Origin: Nitrospira sp.
Lineage (GTDB): Bacteria > Nitrospirota > Nitrospiria > Nitrospirales > Nitrospiraceae
Direction of reading: 5' to 3'
Length of the DNA: 64,000 bases
Assembly: GCA_024998565.1 (NCBI GenBank)
Contig: JACOEM010000014.1
Span: forward strand, 1-64,000
A model generated the notes under the pieces. That model was not told the origin of the DNA, did no database searches, and worked only from the letters and a program-made list of their open reading frames with translations. A program made the position numbers and the translations under genes. This document shows positions 12,830 through 22,318 of the stretch, piece after piece. Each line of letters opens with the position of its first letter. The first letter of the stretch is position 1.

Positions 12830-14245
12830 ATGAGCCAGTCACATATTCTCGTGATTGATGATGATCCTGCCGTGCGTCAAATCTTGGCGGAGACGCTCAC
12901 CGGTGAAGGCCATCAGGTGACGGTCATGTCCAGCGGGCTGGAGGGAGTGGAGGCTGTCAAGGATCAGCCGGTGCACGTGGTGCTGACGGATCTCCAGATG
13001 CCGGGAATCGATGGGTTGGAAACCATCGACCGAATCTCGAAAATCGACTCCAAGATTATCGCGATTGTCATGACGGGTTATGGGACGGTCGACTATGCGG
13101 TACGGGCGATGAAAGCCGGCGCGTTTGATTTTATTACCAAGCCCTTTGAACCCGATACCGTGGCGGTAGTGGTCCGAAAGGCCTTGGACGTCTATAAGTT
13201 GAAGCAGGAGAACCACCTCCTTCGAAAAGCCGTGCGAGATCAATATCGCCTGGAGCATCTGGTGGGGACGAGTGCCCCGATGCGCATGGTACTTGATTTT
13301 GTCGAAAAGGTGGCTGATAGCGACAGTACGGTGCTGATTGAGGGCGAGAGCGGGACTGGCAAGGAATTGATTGCTCGGATGTTGCACTTTAACAGCATGC
13401 GGAGGGAACGTCCGCTGGTCCCGGTGAACTGCGGGGCCATTCCGGAAACTCTCTTAGAATCCGAACTCTTCGGGCATGAGAAGGGGGCCTTTACCGGAGC
13501 GGCCCATACGCGCCTCGGGCGCTTTGAGTTGGCTCATGGCGGAACCATCTTTTTGGACGAGGTCGGAGAGATGAGTTTACCGTTGCAGGTCAAACTGCTG
13601 CGGGTGTTGCAAGAGCGATGTTTCGAGCGCGTGGGCGGGACAAGGACGATCAATGTCGATGTCCGCATCATTGCAGCGACGAATCAGGATTTGGCGCAAG
13701 CGGTTCAAGAGCGCCGGTTCCGACAAGACTTGTATTACCGGCTGCACGTCATTCCCATTCACATTCCGCCATTGCGTGAGCGCCGTAGCGATATTCCGCT
13801 TCTGGTCAACCATTTCATCGCCCAGTTTAATCAATTACGGCGAACGGAGATTCTCGGCATGGAGCCCGATGCGCTAGCGCGCATGATGGAAGAAGAATGG
13901 CCGGGGAATATCCGGGAACTTGAAAACATGATCGAACGCCTTTGTGTGTTGAAGAAACGAGGCATGATCACCATGGGCGATTTGCCTGAGCGGCCGGTCA
14001 AACTGAATGCCGCCAAGGGAGCCGAATCGCCTGAGCAGTTTATTCGCTTCTCGGAAGACGGGATCAATTTGACCAAAGAACTCGAACACTATGAAAATAG
14101 GCTTATCGGGGAAGCGCTGCGAAAGGCCAATGGGATTACCAGCCGAGCCGCACAGTTGCTTCAAGTGAATCGCACCACATTGGTGGAAAAACTCAAACGG
14201 AAAGGCTTTGATCCCAAGACTCACGGGTACTCGATTCAAAACTAG
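12830..14245 (+). CDS. NtrC-type sigma-54 response regulator (first)
   Basis: A 471-residue regulator: receiver domain (residues 1-120, IDDDP, phosphoacceptor Asp in VVLTDLQMP, Lys in ITKPFE), AAA+ domain (about 145-375, GESGTGKE Walker A, GAFTGA loop that contacts sigma-54, FLDEVGEM Walker B) and a Fis-type HTH (about 430-465). It activates sigma-54 promoters by ATP hydrolysis when phosphorylated. No kinase is adjacent, but its place ahead of the TPR gene, kinase and second regulator at the head of the flagellar cluster suggests that it controls flagellar genes. AGGAG precedes the ATG at 12830. Confidence 0.88.
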   Translation: MSQSHILVIDDDPAVRQILAETLTGEGHQVTVMSSGLEGVEAVKDQPVHVVLTDLQMPGIDGLETIDRISKIDSKIIAIVMTGYGTVDYAVRAMKAGAFDFITKPFEPDTVAVVVRKALDVYKLKQENHLLRKAVRDQYRLEHLVGTSAPMRMVLDFVEKVADSDSTVLIEGESGTGKELIARMLHFNSMRRERPLVPVNCGAIPETLLESELFGHEKGAFTGAAHTRLGRFELAHGGTIFLDEVGEMSLPLQVKLLRVLQERCFERVGGTRTINVDVRIIAATNQDLAQAVQERRFRQDLYYRLHVIPIHIPPLRERRSDIPLLVNHFIAQFNQLRRTEILGMEPDALARMMEEEWPGNIRELENMIERLCVLKKRGMITMGDLPERPVKLNAAKGAESPEQFIRFSEDGINLTKELEHYENRLIGEALRKANGITSRAAQLLQVNRTTLVEKLKRKGFDPKTHGYSIQN

Positions 14246-14376
14246 CATTCCTCTCACCGTCTCTCCTCCTACACGTCATTTTTTTGACCGGCCCCGCAAA
14301 GTGCCTGTCGGGATTTCTGACAACACCTTGTGTCTGGTTTTCTCTACCGACCGAAATCATCAAGTGATGCCGCTAT

Positions 14377-16599
14377 TTGAATGATTCCCGAAGGGGCACA
14401 GGACTTGCTGATTTGCCCCCTGTGCAATACCGAGCTTCGTCACAAGAACTCGTCAGGGTCCGTCTAGTCCTGGCATTTGTCCTGGGAAGTCTGTTCTTCG
14501 CCGGGGGGGCATCTGCCATGGCTGCCGGTGGCCTTTCGACGATGCGACAAGAATTGCCTGCCATGATGCCTGAGCCGTCTGAATTGGTGCGCGGGGCACT
14601 TCCGGATCCAGGGCCTCGCGTGGAAGGGATTCCCGAGAGTCCGGAATGGGGTGAATTTGAACGGGGAGTCACTCTCTACAATCAGGGGCAGTATCTCGAA
14701 GCGCGGCTTCACCTGACCAACCTGCTGCGAGACCATCGCGATCTTCCGCTACGATCGTCTATTCAAGCCTTTCTCACAGAAAGCTCTTTAAAGAGTGGCG
14801 CACAAGAACTGAGGCCGCTGGAAGTCATCGATCTCTACAAGGCGGTGATGCGAGACGATCCCCGGTCGACAAATGCCAGGCGGGCCGCCTGGAGAATCGG
14901 TGATGTGTATCGTGTCGAGGGTTGGTACCAGGAGGCGCAGATCGCCTACCAGCATGCGCTCAGTCTCTCCGAGCGGGATTCCTACGATGCCAATCGAGCC
15001 ATGCTCGGTCTGGGCTATGTCTTTCGCGGCATCAAGAGTTGGAAGGACAGCGTACAGACGTTTGATCACGTTTTGAAGCGAACCACGGACCCCACGTTGC
15101 TGGTGTCCGCTTCCCTGGGACAGGCCCACAGCCTCTATCGAATGGGGCGGATCAAGGACGCTGATGCGCTATATGAAAGCCTCAGCAACCGCTGGCCTTC
15201 CGCACTTCGGGCGGATCCGTATGCATTGCTGCGGTATGCAGATACGGCGGGAGAAGCTCAGCGCGGCCCGGTCATGCGGGAACAACTCCTTCATTTCTAC
15301 AATCTGTATCCCTCCAGGCCGGAGAATCCTTTTGTGTTAATGCACTTGGCCGACAGTTACAAAGAGGCCGGACGATGGGAAGATGCGAGCATTTTCTATG
15401 CGGCGTTGTTGAGCCAATATCCGGATGCGCAGGTTGTGCCCACGGCCAGGCTCCGATATGCGGATGTGCAGGAGCATCTCACCCCGGAAGGCGAAGAGGT
15501 CAATCTTCGACACACGATCGCCGCCCACCTCGCAAACGTTCCTCTCAAACCCGGTGAAATGCTCAGCCCGCGCCAGTTGTTCCAACGCTCCGCCAAGGAA
15601 TATGAGGACTCACCGGTTGGAAGCGAAGCGTTATTTCATCTCGGGGAGGCGTTGGAGCGAGTCGGCAAGCAGGAGGATGCGCTGAAAGCCTACGAGCAGG
15701 GGGTCCAGCGGGCCGGGAAATTTGAGAACGATCCCTGGCCGGAGAAAAGCGGGGCGCAACTCGTCAGATTTATGAGACCCAGGCTGGAAGCGGCGCTGAA
15801 AGCGGGCGACGATTTTGAGCTGATCAGCCTGTTCCACCGTAACGGCCCGTTTGCCGATCGGCTCTACGCCGGTACGGATCTTTTGCTCAAGGTAGCCGAG
15901 GCGCATCGTCGGCTTGGATTTCCAATCGAATCGGCGCGGCTCTTTCAGTCGTTGATTCGAGATTCCAAAGCCGAGACCTTTCACGAAGTCGCTTTAATGG
16001 GGCTCGGCGAGAGTTACTTGGAACAAAAAGACATGCGCGCGGCCCGTGCCGTCTTCGAGCGGTATCGCCTGCAATTTCCCGTCGGCCGGTTCGCTGGACA
16101 GGCTCTGCTTGGAATCCTGACGTCCTTCGAGGGGGAAGGAAACACGGCCGGCTTGGTGAAGCTTGGAAAGCAGTGGTTGATACACAACCCGCGCCATCCT
16201 GACCGTGCATCGGTTCAGCTGAAGGTCGCCGATGCCTTAAGGCAAGCAAGACGGGATGCCGAGGCCGCTCCCCTGTATGAGGACGTGCTTAGGGCGGGGA
16301 CGGACCTGTCCGCATTGGACCGGCTCCGATATGCCGATGTGTTGGCCAGACTGAATCGTCAAGAGCCGGCACTGGCTCTGTATAAGCAGGCCTTGGTGGC
16401 GGGCTTGGAACCTGAAGAGGAAGCCTGGGCGCAATTACAGATCGTGCAGTTGGCGCGAGGAGTGAAGCGTGAAGGGTTCGCAAGAAGCGGACTTCGCGCA
16501 CTGCATGAAAACAGCGACAGCCTCGTTCGGCGTATGGCTGCCGTATTGCAGACTGAGTTGCCTGAATCCACTCCCGCCGCAGGAGGCAAAAAGCGATGA
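14377..16599 (+). CDS. Large TPR-repeat protein with signal peptide
   Basis: About 740 residues with a hydrophobic signal segment near residues 28-50 (VRLVLAFVLGSLFFAGGASA), then many tetratricopeptide repeats to the end (for example AQIAYQHALSLS, ASIFYAALLSQYP and ARLFQSLIRDS). It is probably periplasmic or outer-membrane associated and resembles YbgF/BamD-like and cell-envelope scaffold proteins. It overlaps the histidine kinase gene by 4 bases, so it belongs to a kinase-regulator operon. It may monitor envelope or basal-body assembly. The TTG at 14377 is a weak start; a GTG at 14422 is an alternative. Confidence 0.65.
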   Translation: MNDSRRGTGLADLPPVQYRASSQELVRVRLVLAFVLGSLFFAGGASAMAAGGLSTMRQELPAMMPEPSELVRGALPDPGPRVEGIPESPEWGEFERGVTLYNQGQYLEARLHLTNLLRDHRDLPLRSSIQAFLTESSLKSGAQELRPLEVIDLYKAVMRDDPRSTNARRAAWRIGDVYRVEGWYQEAQIAYQHALSLSERDSYDANRAMLGLGYVFRGIKSWKDSVQTFDHVLKRTTDPTLLVSASLGQAHSLYRMGRIKDADALYESLSNRWPSALRADPYALLRYADTAGEAQRGPVMREQLLHFYNLYPSRPENPFVLMHLADSYKEAGRWEDASIFYAALLSQYPDAQVVPTARLRYADVQEHLTPEGEEVNLRHTIAAHLANVPLKPGEMLSPRQLFQRSAKEYEDSPVGSEALFHLGEALERVGKQEDALKAYEQGVQRAGKFENDPWPEKSGAQLVRFMRPRLEAALKAGDDFELISLFHRNGPFADRLYAGTDLLLKVAEAHRRLGFPIESARLFQSLIRDSKAETFHEVALMGLGESYLEQKDMRAARAVFERYRLQFPVGRFAGQALLGILTSFEGEGNTAGLVKLGKQWLIHNPRHPDRASVQLKVADALRQARRDAEAAPLYEDVLRAGTDLSALDRLRYADVLARLNRQEPALALYKQALVAGLEPEEEAWAQLQIVQLARGVKREGFARSGLRALHENSDSLVRRMAAVLQTELPESTPAAGGKKR

Positions 16600-17885
16600 C
16601 CACGCGCGAGGTCGCCACATCGAACAATGACCTGCTGACACGTGCGTTCCACGACTTTGACCAGGCTGCTACCGTTCTTCAACAGTCGTATGACGCATTG
16701 ACGACCAGGTTGCAGCAGATGGATCTGGAGCTCGCGCAAACCAATGCTAGTTTGCGCGAGCATCTGCGTGAAACAGAAGAGATGCGGGCCCATGTGACGG
16801 CGGTGCTGGAGTCGCTGGATACGGGTGTGATCGTAGCGGACTCGCAGGATTCGGTCGTGCGGTGCAATCACGCCACGGAACGTCTGTTGGGAGTGTCGCA
16901 AGCCAGCCTCAGGGGACGTCGGGCGACGGAGGTCCTGGAGGAAATCAGGAAAGATCGCGGCGAGTATCCGCTGGTCCTTCCGACGGACGTCACCATTGCC
17001 CTCTCGCAGAGCGACTTGACCGATGAAGCCGGGAGTTTGATCGGCAAACTGGTCCTGATCCATGACGTCACTCACATTCGACAGCTTGAAGACCGTTTGC
17101 AGCGGCGCAACCGCCTGGAAGCCATGGGGCAGATGGTCGGGAACATCGCGCACGAGATCCGGAATCCACTGGGAAGCGTCGAGTTGTTCGCGTCGATGCT
17201 GCGCAAGGATCTGCGCGATCAGCCGCATCTGCGGACCTATGCGGAGCATATCTCTGTGGCAGTGCAGGCCATGGACCGCTTGTTATCGAACCTTCTCGTC
17301 TATACCAGACCCGACTGTTCGAGGTTGACCTGGCTGGATACCGAATCGCTGATTCGAGAAGTACTCACGCTGGCGAGCCATGCCATGTCACCGGCGTCGA
17401 TCGTGGTCCGTTGCGAGGTCGACCCCTGCGTGCCGAAGATATGGTGTGACGGCGGGAAAATGAAACAGGTACTCCTGAATCTTGTGCTGAACGCCGTCCA
17501 GGCCATGCCGGAAGGGGGCCGCCTGACATTGTCCGCTCGTATGGCTCCGGAAGACATTTCAGAAGCGCCTGCGATTCAACTCACGGTCAGTGACACCGGC
17601 ACGGGGATTCCCCTCGAGCTGCAGTCGCGGGTATTCGACCCGTTTTTTACTACGAAAGACCAGGGGACCGGACTGGGGCTCGCCATCGTCCATGCGCTGG
17701 TCGAGGCTCATCACGGCCGCATCGATCTGGAGAGCAGACCGGGGCATGGGACTTCATTTGTCATGACATTGCCCCAGGGCCCCATGCAGCAAGCCACGAC
17801 GGCGGCGCGAAATGCTGCACTGGTCGGACGGTCCGTACAAATCCACCCGATCGCGAATGTCACCGAAGAGGAGACTTACGAATGA
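16596..17885 (+). CDS. PAS-domain histidine kinase (FleS/FlrB-like)
   Basis: 429 residues without membrane segments. A coiled coil (about 15-70) leads into a PAS domain (75-180, ESLDTGVIVADSQDSVVRCN), HisKA dimerisation domain with the phospho-histidine in NIAHEIRNPLGS near residue 195, and an HATPase with N box (LNLVLNAVQAM), SDTGTGIP and GTGLGLAIV. It is a soluble kinase of the FleS/FlrB/AtoS type, probably phosphorylating the NtrC-type regulator encoded next with a 4-base overlap. In polar flagellates such kinases trigger the middle flagellar genes when basal-body assembly is sensed. Confidence 0.85.
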   Translation: MTTREVATSNNDLLTRAFHDFDQAATVLQQSYDALTTRLQQMDLELAQTNASLREHLRETEEMRAHVTAVLESLDTGVIVADSQDSVVRCNHATERLLGVSQASLRGRRATEVLEEIRKDRGEYPLVLPTDVTIALSQSDLTDEAGSLIGKLVLIHDVTHIRQLEDRLQRRNRLEAMGQMVGNIAHEIRNPLGSVELFASMLRKDLRDQPHLRTYAEHISVAVQAMDRLLSNLLVYTRPDCSRLTWLDTESLIREVLTLASHAMSPASIVVRCEVDPCVPKIWCDGGKMKQVLLNLVLNAVQAMPEGGRLTLSARMAPEDISEAPAIQLTVSDTGTGIPLELQSRVFDPFFTTKDQGTGLGLAIVHALVEAHHGRIDLESRPGHGTSFVMTLPQGPMQQATTAARNAALVGRSVQIHPIANVTEEETYE

Positions 17886-19300
17886 GCGTGCAACAGGATC
17901 TACAAGGCCCCTCCGCCACCTCCGAAGAAGCTCGGATGGTCCTGATCGTCGATGATGAACCCTCGATGAGAACGGCCCTGTCTGAAACGGTGCGCAGATT
18001 GGGCTATCAAGTCCGGGGGGCGATCGACGGCGTGGACGCGATTGAGCAGATTGAACGAATCAAACCGTGGCTGGTAGTGACCGATTTGAAGATGCCTCGC
18101 CTGACGGGGCTGGAACTCGTCAAGGCCATCAAACAAAAATCCCCCCAGACCTTCATTGTTCTGATGACCGCCTATGGCACGGTGGAGACCGCGGTGGAAG
18201 CGATGAAATACGGCGCGAATGACTACCTGTTAAAGCCTTTCTCGACGGATCTGTTGGAACGAGTGATTCTCAACCTGCAGGCCACCACGGCGACGGACGA
18301 GCAGGAAGGGCCAGCCACACTGGAAGCGCGGGCGATTTTGACGCAGGACCCCGGTATGATCCGCCTGCTCACCACTCTGGAGGGTGTCGCGGCGAGTCAG
18401 GCAACCGTACTGATCAGCGGCGAGAGCGGAACCGGGAAGGAACTCATGGCCCGTTACATTCATGCGCGCAGTCCGCGCGCACATCGACCCTTCGTCGCGT
18501 TGAATTGCGCCGCGCTCCCGGACAGCCTTCTCGAGAGCGAACTGTTCGGCCACGAACGCGGCGCATTTACCGGAGCCATTCAAAAAAAACTGGGTAAGTT
18601 CGAAATGGCGCATACCGGGACGCTGTTTCTCGATGAAATCAGCGAAATGAATTTGGGCTTGCAGTCCAAACTTCTGCGCGTCCTGCAAGAGCGCGAGGTC
18701 GATCGTATCGGTGGGCGTGAGCCGGTCCCGGTAAATATTCGCGTCATCGCTACAACCAATCGCTCCCTGTATCACGAAGTTACACAGGGCCGATTCCGTG
18801 AGGATCTTTTTTATCGACTGAACGTGTTTCCCGTCACGGTGCCTCCGCTTCGTGATCGGTCCGGCGACATTCCGCTGCTGGCGAGACATTTCCTTCGTTC
18901 TTCGGCGCAGCGAAACGGGCTCACCATGCCGACGTTGTCCGAGCGCGCGATCGCCGATCTTCAGCAACGCCCCTGGAAAGGCAACGTGCGTGAACTCGAA
19001 AACGTCATGGAACGTGCCATTCTTGTGGCCACCGGAGGGGCGGTGGATGTGGATCATCTGATGCCGGGCGATGGCACGGTGCCGGTACGGGAGGTAGAGG
19101 CGGTCGATACCCTCGTGACTGCCTCAGCGCATGGATCGCTGTGGGAGATGGAGCGCGACCTTATTTTCAAGACCCTGGCGCGCGTGAAAGAAAACCGCAC
19201 GCATGCGGCGAAGGAATTGGGGATCAGCATCAGAACGCTGCGGAACAAATTACGGGAGTATCGCGACATGGGCTACCAGGTCGAGGCGGAGAAGTCCTGA
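17882..19300 (+). CDS. NtrC-type flagellar response regulator (FleR/FlrC-like)
   Basis: 472 residues: receiver (18-135, IVDDEPS, Asp in LVVTDLKMP, Lys in LLKPF), AAA+ domain with SGESGTGKE, ERGAFTGA and FLDEISEM, and a Fis-type HTH at the end (THAAKELGISIRTLRNKLRE). Its overlap with the kinase gene marks a two-component pair. Directly downstream is a -24/-12 promoter and flgB, so activation of sigma-54 flagellar promoters is the natural role. Four such promoters occur in the following 23 kb. Confidence 0.88.
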   Translation: MSVQQDLQGPSATSEEARMVLIVDDEPSMRTALSETVRRLGYQVRGAIDGVDAIEQIERIKPWLVVTDLKMPRLTGLELVKAIKQKSPQTFIVLMTAYGTVETAVEAMKYGANDYLLKPFSTDLLERVILNLQATTATDEQEGPATLEARAILTQDPGMIRLLTTLEGVAASQATVLISGESGTGKELMARYIHARSPRAHRPFVALNCAALPDSLLESELFGHERGAFTGAIQKKLGKFEMAHTGTLFLDEISEMNLGLQSKLLRVLQEREVDRIGGREPVPVNIRVIATTNRSLYHEVTQGRFREDLFYRLNVFPVTVPPLRDRSGDIPLLARHFLRSSAQRNGLTMPTLSERAIADLQQRPWKGNVRELENVMERAILVATGGAVDVDHLMPGDGTVPVREVEAVDTLVTASAHGSLWEMERDLIFKTLARVKENRTHAAKELGISIRTLRNKLREYRDMGYQVEAEKS

Positions 19301-19414
19301 TCACACAGGCAGGGAGATAGGCAGATTATTCTCCGGGGTGGACGTTTTTGCCGGGTACCGACCGGAGCGCCGCCCATAGGGAGGACGTGATCCCAATTCG
19401 ATGAGTCGCAAGCG

Positions 19415-19430
19415 CGGTATATGTATTGCA
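19415..19430 (+). promoter_or_regulatory. Sigma-54 promoter of the flgB operon
   Basis: CGGTATATGTATTGCA fits the -24/-12 pattern (GG at -24, TTGCA at -12, correct spacing), with mismatches only in the outer -24 positions. It lies 39 bases before flgB. Confidence 0.65.
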
Positions 19431-19469
19431 CACTCTGTGATGGTGGAGTTTTTCTAAGGAGCGTCGGAT

Positions 19470-19877
19470 ATGACTATTTTTGACAGAACCATGCAATTGT
19501 TGAGTCGGTCGTTGGATCTTCGCGGTGCCCGCCAGCAGGTGATCGCGGCGAATATCGCCAACGAAGAAACGCCCAAGTATCGCGCGAAGGATTTGAATTT
19601 CGGCCAGGCGCTGGCCAATGCGCAGCAGGGCAAGTTACCGATCTCCCTGGTCTCCACCAACGCGCAACATTTCGGACCACAGGGCACGGGGTACCAACGG
19701 GTCCTCGGCCAGCTTGAAGACGTGCCGGCAGGCGATCTCCCGCTGGACGCCAATTCCGTCAACATTGAATTGGAAATGGCCAAAATGTCGGATAACGCTC
19801 AGCAATACAACACCGCAGCGACCATCATCGGGATGAAGTTCAAAGGTCTGTTGGGTGCCATTCGAGAAGGACGGTAG
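19470..19877 (+). CDS. flgB: Flagellar basal-body rod protein FlgB
   Basis: A 135-residue proximal rod protein with the family N-terminus (MQLLSRSLDLRGARQQVIAANIANEETP). FlgB assembles on the MS-ring/export gate with FlgC and FliE, the next two genes. It is exported by the flagellar type III system without a cleaved signal. AAGGAG precedes the ATG, and the gene is first behind a sigma-54 promoter. Confidence 0.93.
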   Translation: MTIFDRTMQLLSRSLDLRGARQQVIAANIANEETPKYRAKDLNFGQALANAQQGKLPISLVSTNAQHFGPQGTGYQRVLGQLEDVPAGDLPLDANSVNIELEMAKMSDNAQQYNTAATIIGMKFKGLLGAIREGR

Positions 19878-19937
19878 GCGCGATCGCGTGAAACAGTGAA
19901 CTCATGACTTCCGGAAGCAACCACAAAGAGGTGTGTG

Positions 19938-20387
19938 ATGGAATTGACAGATAGCCTTGCGGTCTCCGTCTCCGCGCTGGATGCCCATCGGCATCGACTC
20001 AATGTCATTGCCAGCAACCTGGCCAACGCCCAGTCAACGAAAACCAGCACGGGCGGTCCCTACCGCCGTCGTGATGTCGTGTTTCAGGCCGCGCCCGTAT
20101 CCTCGGCATTTCAAAAGGCCTTCAAGCAAGTGACGTCCGGCCCCGGCCGTCAAGCCTTGGACGGAGTCAAAGTCGCGCGCGTCATCGAAGACAAGAAGCC
20201 CGGACAGACGGTGTATGACCCGCGTCATCCCGATGCGGATAAGAAGGGATTCGTCACGATGCCCAATGTGAATGTCATGGAAGAAATGGTCAACATGATC
20301 GGCGCCTCGCGCGCCTATGAGGCGAACGTGCAGGCGATTAACGCGACCCGCACCATGTGGAATCGCGCGTTGGAGATCGGGAGGTAA
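19938..20387 (+). CDS. flgC: Flagellar basal-body rod protein FlgC
   Basis: 149 residues with the rod-family N-terminus (LNVIASNLANAQSTKTSTGG) and C-terminus (PNVNVMEEMVNMIGASRAYEANV). It forms the proximal rod with FlgB, FlgF and FliE. An in-frame GTG lies one codon upstream; the ATG at 19938 has the better spacing from AAAGAGG. It is followed two bases later by fliE. Confidence 0.93.
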   Translation: MELTDSLAVSVSALDAHRHRLNVIASNLANAQSTKTSTGGPYRRRDVVFQAAPVSSAFQKAFKQVTSGPGRQALDGVKVARVIEDKKPGQTVYDPRHPDADKKGFVTMPNVNVMEEMVNMIGASRAYEANVQAINATRTMWNRALEIGR

Positions 20388-20389
20388 CC

Positions 20390-20701
20390 ATGTCTGATCT
20401 GCGCATTGCGGGAGCGAACGGGCTCCGACCGATTGAGGTGCCTGAGATTCACGAGGCAGGGCCGGGCGGCGAGGCCGGCGCAGCCAATTTCATGGGGTCC
20501 CTCAAGGAGGCCATCGGGCATATCAACGACGCCCAGACCGGCGCCAGCCAGGCCGTCGATGCGTTGGTGACCGGACAGAGCACCAACATTCATCAAACGA
20601 TGGTGGCATTGCAACAGGCCGATGTGTCCTTTCAGTTGATGATGCAGGTACGGAACAAACTGGTCACCGCCTACGAGGAAATTCAGCGGATGCAGATTTA
20701 G
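20390..20701 (+). CDS. fliE: Hook-basal body protein FliE
   Basis: 103 residues with the C-terminal family signature (INIHQTMVALQQADVSFQLM-like region and VRNKLVTAYEEIQRMQI). FliE links the MS-ring/export gate to the rod and is the first axial protein exported. The start codon at 20390 has GGGAGG immediately upstream; frames beginning earlier lie inside flgC. Confidence 0.92.
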   Translation: MSDLRIAGANGLRPIEVPEIHEAGPGGEAGAANFMGSLKEAIGHINDAQTGASQAVDALVTGQSTNIHQTMVALQQADVSFQLMMQVRNKLVTAYEEIQRMQI

Positions 20702-20750
20702 GCGGTTGTTGTCCGGTCTCCGGTCTCACGCATAAAGGATTCCACACCGT

Positions 20751-22307
20751 ATGTTTTCAAAATTCAACCAGTTTACGATCAACCAACGGTTCATCATTCT
20801 GCTCGCGCTCGCCGGGTCCATTGCGGGACTGGTCGCGGTGACCCTCTGGACCCAGCAGCCGGATATGCAGGTCCTCTTTGCTAATCTGGCGGTGGATGAT
20901 GCGTCGGGCATTATCGACAAACTGAAAGATGCGAAGGTGCCCTACGAAACGGCCAACGGAGGGACCACGGTGCTGGTGCCCAGTGCGCAGGTGCATGACT
21001 TGCGTTTGGAGATGGCTGGTCAAGGCCTCCCGCATGGCGGAGGTGTGGGGTATGAAATTTTCGACCGGACGACCATGGGCATGTCCGATTTCGTGCAGAA
21101 GTTGAATTATCGACGGGCGTTGCAAGGCGAGTTGGCGCGCACGATCGCTCAAATGCCGGAAGTGGAACGAGCACGGGTGCATTTGGCGATTCCTGAACGC
21201 CGGCTGTTCGCCACTGAGCAGGATCGTGCGCGAGCTTCCGTGGTGGTGTCGCTGCGCGCCAGTCAAACGTTGTCGAAGGCGCAAATTCAAGGCGTCGTGC
21301 ACCTGGTCTCCAGCAGCGTCGAGGGACTTCAATCACGCGATGTGACCGTCGTCGATGGCCACGGAAATTTATTGTCCAATACCTCCAGCGATGAATCAGC
21401 CGGGCTTTCCGGAACCCAGATGGAATATCAACGGACGCTCGAAAAGGACATCGAGACCCGTATTCAAACGATGTTGGAACGGATTGTCGGCGTGAACAAA
21501 GCCGTCGTGCGCGTGTCGAGCGTGCTGGATTTCCGCAAAATCGAAACTACGGAAGAACGTTACGATCCGAACGGACAGGTGGTTCGCAGTGAGCAGCGCG
21601 GACAGGAAAAATCGAGCGGGGTGAACGGCACCTCGGGCGGCGTGCCCGGCGTCGAGTCGAACGTTCCGGGTGGTACCGAAGCCGAAGGCGGACAGACCAG
21701 CTCGAACAACAATCAGACAAAAAACGAGACGGTCAATTATGAAATCAGCCGGACGGTGTCGCGCATCGTGGAGCCGACGGGCACCATCAAGAAGCTTTCG
21801 GTGGCGGTCCTGGTAGACGGCACGTATGAGGGCGGGGGCAAGGCGGGCGAGGCGGGGGCGGATCAACCCAAGAAATATGTACCTCGTTCCGAGGAAGAAA
21901 TGAAACGCATCGAAGAAATCGTGAAGAAGGCGATGGGGTATTCGACCGAGCGGCAGGATCAAGTGGAGGTGGTGAGCATCCAATTCGGGCTGGGAGCGGA
22001 GGAACCGACCGGCGGGGTCGAGGCCGCGCCGGATGCGAGCAAGGCCTGGATGCCCTACGTGCGTTACGCAGTCGGAGGTGTGCTGTTCTTCCTGATTTTC
22101 TTCATGGTGGTGCGCCCGTTGATGGTGATGCTGGTTCAGTCCGCGCCCGCGGCCGGCGGCGGCGAGACGCCGGCGCTGCCCGCGTCGGTGGGACAGGTTG
22201 AAGCGGCCATCAGCGGCAAACAGCCGGGGCAGATCCTCGATATGGCCAAGAATAACCCTGCCAATACTGCTGTCGTCGTGAAACAGTGGCTGAAAAATAA
22301 CGCCTAA
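20751..22307 (+). CDS. fliF: Flagellar MS-ring protein FliF
   Basis: 518 residues with an N-terminal membrane helix (FIILLALAGSIAGLVAVTLW), two YscJ-like ring-building domains, a variable low-complexity region near 280-330, a second membrane helix (GGVLFFLIFFMVVRPLMVML near 440-460) and the C-terminal FliG-binding tail (ILDMAKNNPANTAVVVKQWL). It forms the inner-membrane ring on which the motor is built. The arrangement fliE-fliF-fliG is canonical. Confidence 0.95.
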   Translation: MFSKFNQFTINQRFIILLALAGSIAGLVAVTLWTQQPDMQVLFANLAVDDASGIIDKLKDAKVPYETANGGTTVLVPSAQVHDLRLEMAGQGLPHGGGVGYEIFDRTTMGMSDFVQKLNYRRALQGELARTIAQMPEVERARVHLAIPERRLFATEQDRARASVVVSLRASQTLSKAQIQGVVHLVSSSVEGLQSRDVTVVDGHGNLLSNTSSDESAGLSGTQMEYQRTLEKDIETRIQTMLERIVGVNKAVVRVSSVLDFRKIETTEERYDPNGQVVRSEQRGQEKSSGVNGTSGGVPGVESNVPGGTEAEGGQTSSNNNQTKNETVNYEISRTVSRIVEPTGTIKKLSVAVLVDGTYEGGGKAGEAGADQPKKYVPRSEEEMKRIEEIVKKAMGYSTERQDQVEVVSIQFGLGAEEPTGGVEAAPDASKAWMPYVRYAVGGVLFFLIFFMVVRPLMVMLVQSAPAAGGGETPALPASVGQVEAAISGKQPGQILDMAKNNPANTAVVVKQWLKNNA

Positions 22308-22318
22308 CCAAGCGGAAC

